Below, piece after piece: positions 1-6,769 of a stretch of DNA of 64,000 nucleotides. Made by a program: the position numbers and the translations under genes. Source of the DNA: Flavobacterium limi (GTDB lineage Bacteria; Bacteroidota; Bacteroidia; Flavobacteriales; Flavobacteriaceae); assembly GCF_010645075.1 (NCBI RefSeq), contig NZ_JAADZV010000007.1:124001-188000 (forward strand), in the 5' to 3' direction. The first letter of the stretch is position 1, and the number at the start of each line of letters is the position of its first letter. Under the pieces are notes generated by a model. The model was not told the origin of the DNA. It ran no database searches and was given only the letters and a program-made list of their open reading frames with translations.

Positions 1-579
1 ATTGAGATGAAACCTTCTGAAAATACATTAAAAGAAGTTGTCGTAGTTTTTAAAAAACCTAAGCCCAAACAATTTGGCAGAAGTGCAAAAGGTCTAAGTC
101 TTATGCATTTTAATTTTTTTACAGTTCATGACAAAACTGCCGATGATTATTTGAGTCGTGAAAGAGGAATGGAATTTCAAATCAAAAAAGATTGTAAAGT
201 CAATGATTTCAATTTCAATATTACTTCTAACGAATTTAAATCGGTTAAATTCAGATTGAATTTTTATAAAATTGAAAATGGCCTGCCTTCTAAAATAGTA
301 ATAGAAAAAGACATTATTTTTGAAGTAAAGGACAAAAAAACCGGATTATTTTCAGTTGACCTAAAACCTTACGATATTTATCTGTATAAAGAAATGGGGG
401 ATATTGCGGTCACTATTCAATGGCTTCAAAGTATAAAAGCCAACGAAAAAAGCAAATTTTTCTCTATTTCTACCGCTAAGTCTCTCAGTGAAAATAGTTT
501 TTACAGAGAAAGAAATATGGCCAATTGGAGCAAAACCGGACAAAGCCTGACATTCTACCTCAACACCATGTGCCAGTAA
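1..579 (+). CDS. Carboxypeptidase-like regulatory domain protein, C-terminal part (5' truncated)
   Basis: The frame is open to the left edge (two codons precede the first ATG at 7), so this is probably the C-terminal part of a longer gene. Beta-rich sequence with a VVV-x-F-KKPK segment near the start and the pattern 'DIIFEVKDKKTGLFSVDLKPY' style strands in the middle (about residues 98-120) recalls the C-terminal half of Flavobacteriaceae proteins annotated as carboxypeptidase-like regulatory (CarboxypepD_reg) proteins, which begin with a signal peptide and a small beta-sandwich. Those N-terminal parts would lie outside the window. Function is unknown; a cell-surface location is inferred from the family. 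A complete protein starting at 7 is the alternative, but no signal peptide is visible there. Confidence 0.55.
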   Translation: MEMKPSENTLKEVVVVFKKPKPKQFGRSAKGLSLMHFNFFTVHDKTADDYLSRERGMEFQIKKDCKVNDFNFNITSNEFKSVKFRLNFYKIENGLPSKIVIEKDIIFEVKDKKTGLFSVDLKPYDIYLYKEMGDIAVTIQWLQSIKANEKSKFFSISTAKSLSENSFYRERNMANWSKTGQSLTFYLNTMCQ

Positions 580-664
580 ACTGAAAATTTTATTTTTTAT
601 TATTGTTTTTTATTTAGAACTAATATAAATAATATTTATATTTGTTGAAATAAAGGATTTTATA

Positions 665-1021
665 ATGAAAGATATTGAACAGATATACTACAACAACTTT
701 GGAGTATCTTTTTACTGGAAAAAGGAAAACAAAACAATTTTAGATAAAGTACAATTGGTTTTCAGGGAAACCGGATTTTATCTTTCTATTGCCGAATTGA
801 ATCAGTTTTGTGATTTGATTGAGGATAGCCTTATAGAAAATACTTGTTGCGAATCCTGCCAGCTAAAAAACAGCTGCCATAAATTTTTACTCAAAACACC
901 TTTATCTCAAGTTGATTTAGCCGTTTCTATGAAGGAAATAAAATCAATAAAAGATTTGATTGAAGGAACATTATTCCGGTTGGATCTGGATGAATATGTT
1001 TATGGGGCTGGTAGAAATTAA
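665..1021 (+). CDS. Conserved hypothetical protein, cysteine-rich centre
   Basis: 118-residue soluble protein with no signal peptide or membrane segment. The middle carries a cysteine cluster, C-C-x-x-C-x(5)-C-H at about residues 61-71, that could bind a metal or form disulfides. The C-terminal pattern 'ikdLieGTlFrLdLdey' resembles the end of the unrecognised protein at 61838-62194, so both may belong to one small Bacteroidota family (I think of DUF6686-like proteins, unverified). The spacer before it holds a TAnnTTTG core promoter word (TATATTTG at 637-644). Its stop codon abuts the convergent lpxH stop with no gap. Confidence 0.7.
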   Translation: MKDIEQIYYNNFGVSFYWKKENKTILDKVQLVFRETGFYLSIAELNQFCDLIEDSLIENTCCESCQLKNSCHKFLLKTPLSQVDLAVSMKEIKSIKDLIEGTLFRLDLDEYVYGAGRN

Positions 1022-1765
1022 TTATTTCTCAAACTTTTTAAGTTCAAAACTTTCTCCATCAAAAACACCGTACGTAAAATAACCAATCCAGTCACCCAGA
1101 TTTACATATTGTGAATCTTCTCCCACCGGAATAATCATTGGCAGGTGGCGATGTCCGAAAATGAAATAATTGTAATGTTTGGTTTCAAGTTTACGTTTAG
1201 CATACAAAACCAGCCATTCGTTTTCTTCGCCCAAAAATTTCACATCATCATCACCGGAAATCAGTTTATTCTTTACTGATAAGTATTGCGCTAAACTTAC
1301 ACCAACATCAGGATGAAGCCAGCGAAAAAGCCATTTTGAAAAAGGATTTGTAAACACCTTTTTCATTCTTTTATATCCTTTGTCTCCGGGACCTTTTCCG
1401 TCCCCGTGACCAATGAGAAATGTCTTTCCACTAAAGGTAAATTCTTTATTGTCATGATAAACCGGGATATTCAATTCGGTTTCAAAATAATCATGCATCC
1501 ACAAATCATGGTTTCCGACAAAGAAAAAAATTGGGATTCCGCTATCTCGAAGTTCTGCAAGTTTTCCCAGAATACGAACAAAACCTTTTGGCACAACCGT
1601 TTTATATTCGAACCAAAAATCGAATAGATCACCTAATAAAAAAATGGCTTCGGCATCTTCTTTTACCTCGTCAAGCCATGCCACAAATTTCTTTTCACGA
1701 GGCAGACTCAATTCGGGAGTTGGAGCTCCAAAATGCTGATCAGAAGCAAAATATATTTTTTTCAT
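1022..1765 (-). CDS. lpxH: UDP-2,3-diacylglucosamine diphosphatase
   Basis: Calcineurin-like metallophosphoesterase of 247 residues that hydrolyses UDP-2,3-diacylglucosamine to lipid X and UMP in lipid A synthesis, a peripheral inner-membrane enzyme. All metal-binding blocks are visible in order: D-x-H (residues 9-11, SDQHF), GDLFDFW, GNHD (VGNHDLWMHD), GHGDG and the terminal GHRHLP. Length fits the Bacteroidota LpxH family. The GNHDLW and FWFEY signatures favour LpxH over other phosphoesterases. It converges on the small gene to its left with abutting stops; queD lies upstream, also on the minus strand, with a 93-bp spacer. Confidence 0.88.
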   Translation of the reverse strand: MKKIYFASDQHFGAPTPELSLPREKKFVAWLDEVKEDAEAIFLLGDLFDFWFEYKTVVPKGFVRILGKLAELRDSGIPIFFFVGNHDLWMHDYFETELNIPVYHDNKEFTFSGKTFLIGHGDGKGPGDKGYKRMKKVFTNPFSKWLFRWLHPDVGVSLAQYLSVKNKLISGDDDVKFLGEENEWLVLYAKRKLETKHYNYFIFGHRHLPMIIPVGEDSQYVNLGDWIGYFTYGVFDGESFELKKFEK

Positions 1766-1858
1766 TTATTGTGTATTGTGAAATATGATTGTGAGATGTA
1801 AAATGTAAATGTTTGCTTTATATTGCTTTTCACATTTTACTGAGAACATTTTACTTTT

Positions 1859-2311
1859 TTACAAATTATCAGACGCAAACCATTCTGCAAATGAAGAGTC
1901 GGTTTCCTGAAGTTTTAGTGAAAAAAGTGAAATTCCGGCAGGTAAGCGCGATATGATTCTTTTAGCAAAATCAATTACCATATTTTCGCTGGTTGGCTGG
2001 TAATCTACTAAAATTACGTGATGACCACGATTTTTCAGTTCGTTTGCCAATTCGATATGCGGGGTCGTTTCGTTAAATACAGTTGCATGGTCAAACTGGT
2101 CGACGATTTCTTCTTTTACAATTTTCTTTAGATCCGAAAAATCAATCACCATTCCGAATTTTACATTGGATCGGTCCGTAATTGGCGAACCAATAACCGT
2201 TACCGATAATTTGTAACTGTGTCCGTGAACGTTTTTGCATTTTCCGTCGTAGCCGTACAAAGCGTGTCCGGTTTCGAAACTAAATTGTTTTGTAATTCTG
2301 ATATTACTCAT
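1859..2311 (-). CDS. queD: 6-carboxy-5,6,7,8-tetrahydropterin synthase
   Basis: 150 residues, the usual size for QueD/PTPS-I, which converts 7,8-dihydroneopterin triphosphate to 6-carboxytetrahydropterin in queuosine biosynthesis. Visible motifs: the zinc ligand His in 'FETGHAL' (about residue 16), the catalytic Cys followed by two zinc histidines in 'GKCKNVHGHSY' (about residues 24-34), 'GMVIDFSDLK' and the C-terminal 'LQETDSSFAEW' with the substrate-binding Glu. The close C-K-N-x-H-G-H spacing is of the QueD type, not mammalian PTPS. No other queuosine genes are in the window. Confidence 0.9.
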   Translation of the reverse strand: MSNIRITKQFSFETGHALYGYDGKCKNVHGHSYKLSVTVIGSPITDRSNVKFGMVIDFSDLKKIVKEEIVDQFDHATVFNETTPHIELANELKNRGHHVILVDYQPTSENMVIDFAKRIISRLPAGISLFSLKLQETDSSFAEWFASDNL

Positions 2312-2392
2312 CGGTTGTTTTTTTCTGCAAATTTAGGAAATAGATGTGAGAAATGGTCTTTTAATAGAAAAAGGTCTTGAATTACGGTTTGT

Positions 2393-2467
2393 AGCCCTAA
2401 TCGCAGCGACATCCTTTTGTGGCGGGGTTCGCCACAAAAGATATAGCGGAGAGCAGGAATCAGCTCC
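2393..2467 (+). repeat. Dispersed hairpin repeat, copy 1
   Basis: Intergenic 75-bp element starting AGCCCTAATCGCAGCG. Its core is an 11-bp perfect stem, CTTTTGTGGCG (2414-2424) pairing with CGCCACAAAAG (2430-2440) around a GGGTT loop, followed by ATATAGCGGAGAGCAGGA. A second copy lies at 4406-4483 on the opposite strand with the same flanks and stem length. It lies between the end of the enoyl-CoA hydratase gene and the start of queD. Confidence 0.75.
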
Positions 2468-2475
2468 TTAAAAAA

Positions 2476-3240
2476 CTACTTCTTAAACTCTAATAAAGCT
2501 TTTTTAGTAAAATCAGACAAAACGAGTTTTCCTGTAATTTTAGCACGTTCAATAAGTATAGATTCCCATTGTTCTGTACCTTCCCATATAATTTTCTTCA
2601 TTTCAAATAAAGCTTCGGGATTGTATGAACTGAGTTTTTGAGCAAAATTTTGAACCTCTGCATCAAGTAAATCTGCGTTGTGAAGTCCTGAATAAAGTCC
2701 GTTTTGCAAGGCCCATCTTGCGGATTTCCATTCGTGCGCTGCCAAAGTCATTTGGGTCATCGCCATTTTACCAATTTTACGCGAAACGGCAGGCTCGATT
2801 ACAAACGGTCCGATACCGATAGCAAGTTCCGAAAGTTTTACAGCACTTTCCGGCGTTGCCAGAACATAATCACAGGCAGCAATAATACCTACGCCTCCTC
2901 CAACGGCTTTGCCTTGTACCCGTCCAACAATCAATTTAGTGCAATTACGCATGGCATTTAACAGATGAGCAAAACCGGAGAAAAATTCGGTTCCCTGTTC
3001 TTCATTTTGTACCGCCAGAAGCTCATCAAATGAAGCTCCGGAACAAAATACTTTTGACCCTTCGCTTTGCAAAATAATAACTGAAATACTTTCATTTCGG
3101 CTCAATAAATTGATTTCGGCTGTCAGTCGATCTAACAATTCGCGTGGAAAAGAATTACTTGCGGGGTGACCAAACTGAATAGTCGCCACTGTATTTTGAA
3201 AGGAAGTTTCTAAGCTTCCGTTTGAATTTTCAGAACTCAT
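2476..3240 (-). CDS. Enoyl-CoA hydratase/isomerase family protein
   Basis: 254-residue crotonase-fold protein. Visible: 'SVIILQSEGSKVFCSGASFDEL' (first oxyanion-hole strand, ending near residue 73), 'VGRVQGKAVGGGVGIIAACDYVLAT' (second oxyanion-hole block around residues 105-130) and 'LSELAIGIGPFVIEPAVSRKIG'. The usual catalytic Glu pair of hydratases is not obvious: the second position reads in the context IGIGPFV, so isomerase, hydrolase or other acyl-CoA chemistry is possible. It probably acts on a CoA thioester in the cytoplasm; the exact substrate cannot be read from sequence. No pathway neighbours. Confidence 0.8.
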   Translation of the reverse strand: MSSENSNGSLETSFQNTVATIQFGHPASNSFPRELLDRLTAEINLLSRNESISVIILQSEGSKVFCSGASFDELLAVQNEEQGTEFFSGFAHLLNAMRNCTKLIVGRVQGKAVGGGVGIIAACDYVLATPESAVKLSELAIGIGPFVIEPAVSRKIGKMAMTQMTLAAHEWKSARWALQNGLYSGLHNADLLDAEVQNFAQKLSSYNPEALFEMKKIIWEGTEQWESILIERAKITGKLVLSDFTKKALLEFKK

Positions 3241-3345
3241 AAAATTAGTTTTAATAGTAAAGTTACGTTTTTGAAAAATATTTTACCAGAAAGTATCTTA
3301 AATTTGTTTTTTGTAAATTAATTGACTTTATTTGCTCTCGCTATG

Positions 3346-3419
3346 GGGGGATTAGCTCATTTGGCTAGAGCGCTACGCTGGCAGCGTAGAGGTGATCGGT
3401 TCGAATCCGATATTCTCCA
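3346..3419 (+). tRNA. tRNA-Ala (GGC anticodon)
   Basis: A 74-nt cloverleaf: acceptor GGGGGAT pairs with ATTCTCC, D-arm GCTC/GAGC, anticodon stem CTACG/CGTAG around loop CTGGCAG (anticodon GGC), T-arm ATCGG-TTCGAAT-CCGAT, discriminator A. The G3-U70 wobble pair, the alanine identity element, is present. CCA is not encoded. A terminator hairpin follows at once. Confidence 0.96.
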
Positions 3420-3427
3420 CAAACTAC

Positions 3428-3466
3428 AAACCCTTGTAAAATCAAATTTGCAAGGGTTTATTTTTT
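3428..3466 (+). terminator. Rho-independent terminator after tRNA-Ala
   Basis: AAACCCTTG (3428-3436) pairs with CAAGGGTTT (3451-3459) and is followed by ATTTTTT. It ends transcription of the tRNA and just touches the stop codon of the small gene converging from the right. Confidence 0.85.
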
Positions 3467-3641
3467 ACTTCTCATTAACTGTATCTTCAAAATCCGGTTC
3501 GTCTTCTTCAGATTTCTTAAAATCATTGTTTAGAAACTCCGTTAATTTCTTTTTCTCCTTTTGATTTTTTTTAATCATAACCAAAATCAACACAATTAGC
3601 ACTATAGCCACAACTCCAATTACTATCCAATTGATTTCCAT
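3465..3641 (-). CDS. Small single-pass membrane protein
   Basis: A 58-codon frame starting at ATG 3641 and ending TAA at 3465. The product has an N-terminal hydrophobic helix (residues about 5-23: rich in Ile, Val and Leu), then a basic stretch (KKNQKEKKK) and a strongly acidic C-terminal tail (EEDEPDFED). This is the layout of a small inner-membrane protein with a cytoplasmic charged tail; similar short proteins are common and unnamed in Flavobacteriaceae. No function can be given. Codon use and charge pattern make chance unlikely. Confidence 0.65.
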   Translation of the reverse strand: MEINWIVIGVVAIVLIVLILVMIKKNQKEKKKLTEFLNNDFKKSEEDEPDFEDTVNEK

Positions 3642-3807
3642 AACTTTAATTTTAACCTAAAAATAAAGCTTTTAAAATTTTAGCGCATTATCTAAAGGTT
3701 AAACCTCATCATTATGTTAAACTCCTCTGAGCTTCTTTTATATCCGGGCTATTATATTTAAATTGCTGTCAGGGAAAAATTCTCCGCTTATAATAAAATC
3801 AATCGTC

Positions 3808-4371
3808 ATGGATTCTGATAAATTTATTTTCTGTCTGGAAGGTGTTTCAGATATAGAAAACGATACCGTTACCGAAGTAGTTAAAAGCTTAGAAAAATTA
3901 GCCTTTAATCAGGGAATTTCAAGTATTCATAAAACCTGTGACACGATTGAAGGACTCGAAGAAAGCCTCAATACTTTGCTCTATGACGATCATAATTTCA
4001 AGGATTACGAAATCATCTATCTGGTCATGAAAGGCGAAGCCAACAACATTTGCCTCAATAACTACTATTACAGCCTGGAAGAAATCGCCGAAATCTTTGA
4101 AGGAAAAATGAAAGGTAAAATTCTGCATTTTGCCAATTCAAAAATACTGGATCTCAACGAAGAGGAAGCGCAGTATTTCCTGGACATCACCGGTGCAAGA
4201 GCCATTTCAGGCTACGGAACTTTTTCGAATAAATTTACCAGTACCGGCTCTGTTGATAAGGCTTTTTTCAAATTATGCCAGAAAGAAGATGATCTCATTG
4301 AAATCGTAGAAACCCTCTACGAGAAGCATTATGACCTTTGTAAACTTCTTGATTTCAGGTTGTATTATTAG
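3808..4371 (+). CDS. DUF6642-like conserved protein
   Basis: 187 residues from ATG 3808. An upstream in-frame TTG at 3763 would add 15 residues, but the natural beginning MDSDKFIFCLEGV fits the family better. Soluble, acidic, alpha/beta; blocks 'KTCDTIEGLEESLNTLLYDDHNFKDYEIIYLVMKGEANNI', 'YYYSLEEIAEIFEGKMKGKILHFAN' (given here only as landmarks around residues 45-115) and 'GARAISGYG' match my memory of a Bacteroidota family named DUF6642. The fold with 'iiHFANskvLdL' and 'tGAraIsGYG' recalls CHAT/caspase-like or toxin-antitoxin-associated domains, but I see no Cys-His dyad I would defend. Function unknown. Confidence 0.7.
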   Translation: MDSDKFIFCLEGVSDIENDTVTEVVKSLEKLAFNQGISSIHKTCDTIEGLEESLNTLLYDDHNFKDYEIIYLVMKGEANNICLNNYYYSLEEIAEIFEGKMKGKILHFANSKILDLNEEEAQYFLDITGARAISGYGTFSNKFTSTGSVDKAFFKLCQKEDDLIEIVETLYEKHYDLCKLLDFRLYY

Positions 4372-4405
4372 TTTTTTTTAGGGAGCAGATATTTTGTTTT
4401 CAAAC

Positions 4406-4483
4406 AGAACTTTTGTCCCGCTATTCGTTTCAATCTTTTATGCCGAACTCCGGCACAAAAGGATTTTCACTGCTATCGGGGCT
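4406..4483 (-). repeat. Dispersed hairpin repeat, copy 2
   Basis: Read on the minus strand it begins AGCCCCGATAGCAGTG and matches copy 1 (2393-2467) throughout. The stem is CTTTTGTGCCG with CGGCATAAAAG (plus-strand positions 4451-4461 and 4435-4445) around GAGTT. Relative to copy 1, one G-C pair has become C-G and one pair has become G-U, so pairing is kept while sequence changes. It sits in the 190-bp convergent spacer between the DUF6642-like gene and yegP. Confidence 0.75.
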
Positions 4484-4510
4484 AGGTTAGAACTTTAATT
4501 TTTCAAGAAA

Positions 4511-4538
4511 TTAAAAAGCCCTCAATTACGAGAGCTTT
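4511..4538 (-). terminator. Terminator after yegP homologue
   Basis: Minus-strand hairpin AAAGCTCTC / GAGGGCTTT (one mismatch, loop GTAATT) followed by TTTAA. Placed 26 bp past the yegP stop. Confidence 0.7.
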
Positions 4539-4563
4539 CCAATTATATTATTTCAAATTAAAT

Positions 4564-4893
4564 TTACGCTTGATCATCAGTTGCTGCATCAGGGGCGTTA
4601 GTTTTTACAGAAGCTATTCCGTTGTCTCTTGCTGATGCACTTTCGTACATTTCACTTGCTCCAATACTTTGCCCATTTGATGCTTTCAAATTAAAATAAG
4701 GTTTCCCGTTTGAAGATTCTTTTTTATCATACTTAGAATCATCCTGAGAATTCGTTTTTACAGATTCTATTCCGTTCAAACAAGCTGCTTTGCTTGAGTA
4801 TCCTTCGCTTGTCAAAATAGTCTGACCGTTGCCCGCCTTTAAATTAAATTGAAATTCTCCATTGGCTCTTTTGGTAATTACAAATTTTCCCAT
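4564..4893 (-). CDS. yegP: YegP family protein (two DUF1508 repeats)
   Basis: 109 residues consisting of two tandem copies of the about 50-residue YegP/DUF1508 domain: 'GEFQFNLKAGNGQTILTSEGYSSKAACLNGIESVKTN' type unit at residues 12-48 and its partner 'KPYFNLKASNGQSIGASEMYESASARDNGIASVKTN' at 64-99 (each cited as a landmark only). The double-repeat length is typical. Family members are small cytosolic proteins of unknown function, abundant in some proteomes. A linker rich in Asp, Ser and Lys joins the repeats, and the tail is acidic. Confidence 0.88.
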   Translation of the reverse strand: MGKFVITKRANGEFQFNLKAGNGQTILTSEGYSSKAACLNGIESVKTNSQDDSKYDKKESSNGKPYFNLKASNGQSIGASEMYESASARDNGIASVKTNAPDAATDDQA

Positions 4894-5006
4894 GATCTTT
4901 TGCGTTAAGTTAGAGGTTAGAAATCATTTTTTATACTGCGTCATATAAAATTACAAAACTTAGAAATACAATTTTATGGTTAACCGTAAATTATCTCTTT
5001 AATAAA

Positions 5007-5966
5007 CTATTTCAGTAAGAATCCTAAACGAATCGAACCGTAAAAATATCCCGTATTGGTATTATTAACAGGATCTTTTAATTCTCTTCCTCGATACAGG
5101 AATGAATACGATATATTAAAATTATTGTAACGATATTTTAAACCCGCCTCCGCATTAAACCGCAGGGGTTCCAGATCAAAAGTCAGCGGACTTGTATCAT
5201 TAAACATACTACCCTGAATCGTCGCATCATAAAACTGGTAATTCACGCTTGGCATTGCATAAAAGTAAAACTCCCGAATAATATACTGAGACTCTAAACT
5301 AACAGAGGCATCGTGCAGATTTGAATCGTAAACCGGCAGCAGCTTTTTAAAACCAAAACGGGCTAAAAAACCTGTAGAAACTCCTGTGAATATAGTTCCA
5401 AAATTTGCTTCCGACTGAAAATGGAAATCTGTAAAATCGTGATGCTTTTTGGGAAAAAGTTTTTTTGAGTACAAAACATGTGCCTGCAGTGCTAACGCAT
5501 TATGCAGCTGATTTTCCCAGCCATACACTTTTTTATATCCAATTATTTTATGAAAACTTTCCTGCATTTCTTCACCAAAAGCATTAGGCCCCATGAAACC
5601 AATCTGAAAATCAGTTTTAAAAACCGATTCGCTTTGGTAGAAAAAACTGCGTCCTGCCTCTGCAAAAAGATAACCTGTAAACGGACGATCGTTTATCGTA
5701 ACAGCTTCTTCGTTTATAAACCTCGGATTGTAAATATATTGTCCAACCCTGAATTCGGTAATTTTTTTATTAATTTTTGCATTGTTATTTTTTGACAAAA
5801 ACCGGTAAAAAATTTCCAGTCCGTTGGTATAATACATGTCATTTTTAAATGAAGTATACAAATCATTATCAGTTATAAAACCTATTTCTTTAGATCTTCC
5901 CTGTCCAAAAGTCAATACAGAAATCAACAGAAACAATGCAAGAAAGATGTTTCTATTTTCCATCAT
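5007..5966 (-). CDS. LpxR-family outer-membrane lipid A deacylase
   Basis: 319 residues with a signal peptide (NIFLALFLLISVLTFGQ, cleaved near residue 22) and a beta-barrel-like alternation ending in aromatic-rich strand 'YFYGSIRLGFLLK'. The N-terminal 'ITDNDLYTSFKNDMYYTNGLEI' region has the Asn-Asp pair and Y-T-N-G block of the DUF2219/LpxR family, outer-membrane enzymes that remove the 3'-acyloxyacyl group of lipid A. Whether it is active here is unproven. Its start overlaps the end of mtgA by 14 bp, so the two are probably co-transcribed, linking two envelope-remodelling enzymes. A second ATG follows directly (5963). Confidence 0.75.
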   Translation of the reverse strand: MMENRNIFLALFLLISVLTFGQGRSKEIGFITDNDLYTSFKNDMYYTNGLEIFYRFLSKNNNAKINKKITEFRVGQYIYNPRFINEEAVTINDRPFTGYLFAEAGRSFFYQSESVFKTDFQIGFMGPNAFGEEMQESFHKIIGYKKVYGWENQLHNALALQAHVLYSKKLFPKKHHDFTDFHFQSEANFGTIFTGVSTGFLARFGFKKLLPVYDSNLHDASVSLESQYIIREFYFYAMPSVNYQFYDATIQGSMFNDTSPLTFDLEPLRFNAEAGLKYRYNNFNISYSFLYRGRELKDPVNNTNTGYFYGSIRLGFLLK

Positions 5967-6720
5967 AATTTATTTTACCAACAGCACGCATTTCACGAAC
6001 GATTCTTTCTTTTCTTCTGTTGATATAACTTGAAGATCCTGTTGCTTTAAACTTACGTGGATTTGGTAAAATGGCTGCAATTCCGGCAGCCTGCATTGGC
6101 GTTAAACTAGAAGCATCACGTCTATACCAATACTCTGTTGCTGCATAAGCACCGTAAACGCCATCTCCCATTTCGATACTATTCAGGTAAACTTCCATGA
6201 TACGTTCTTTACCCCAGATAATTTCGATCAGAACTGTAAAATAGGCTTCGAGACCTTTACGGAAATAACTTTTTCCCTGCCAGAGAAAAACGTTTTTGGC
6301 TGTTTGCTGCGAAATCGTACTTCCCCCACGGATCCTGCGCCCGCGTTCATTGCTTTTATATGCCTTTTGAAGCGCTTTAAAATCAAAACCGTTGTGATAC
6401 AAGAAAGTTCCGTCTTCACTGGCAATAACCGCTTTTTGAAGATTTTTGGAAATCTTTTCTATAGGTTCCCAGTTATGGTCGAAATACACTTCTTTATCAG
6501 ACATTTTATTCTCTATTACACGTATCACCATAAGTGGTGTAAAAAACACCGGAACGTATTTTAAAATTACAACCCATACAATAGAAATTCCGAAAAACCA
6601 TAAAGCAGCTTTGATGAAAAACCATTTTATTTTTTGCCCCCAAGAACGGTTTGATTTCTTAGAAGCAGGTTTAGATTTACCTGCGGTTGGTTTCTTGGGT
6701 GTTGGTTTTTTGGCTGCCAT
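5953..6720 (-). CDS. mtgA: Monofunctional biosynthetic peptidoglycan transglycosylase
   Basis: 255-residue GT51 glycosyltransferase that polymerises lipid II into glycan strands. A basic Lys/Pro-rich N-terminus (PTPKKPTAGKSKP) precedes one membrane helix (about residues 33-62), then the catalytic domain: EDGTFLYHNGFD (catalytic Glu), GGSTISQQTAKNVFLW, and KERIMEVYLNSIEMGDGVYG. There is no transpeptidase domain, which defines MtgA. The tail overlaps the LpxR-like gene by 14 bp. Confidence 0.92.
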   Translation of the reverse strand: MAAKKPTPKKPTAGKSKPASKKSNRSWGQKIKWFFIKAALWFFGISIVWVVILKYVPVFFTPLMVIRVIENKMSDKEVYFDHNWEPIEKISKNLQKAVIASEDGTFLYHNGFDFKALQKAYKSNERGRRIRGGSTISQQTAKNVFLWQGKSYFRKGLEAYFTVLIEIIWGKERIMEVYLNSIEMGDGVYGAYAATEYWYRRDASSLTPMQAAGIAAILPNPRKFKATGSSSYINRRKERIVREMRAVGKINYDGK

Positions 6721-6769
6721 TATGTTGAATACTATTTATTAATTGCACCATCGAAACTAGAGCTTACAA

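Noticed and set aside
3322..3564. Open frame on the plus strand running through the tRNA-Ala gene.
   Set aside because: It crosses a clear tRNA and its terminator and overlaps a better small gene on the minus strand.
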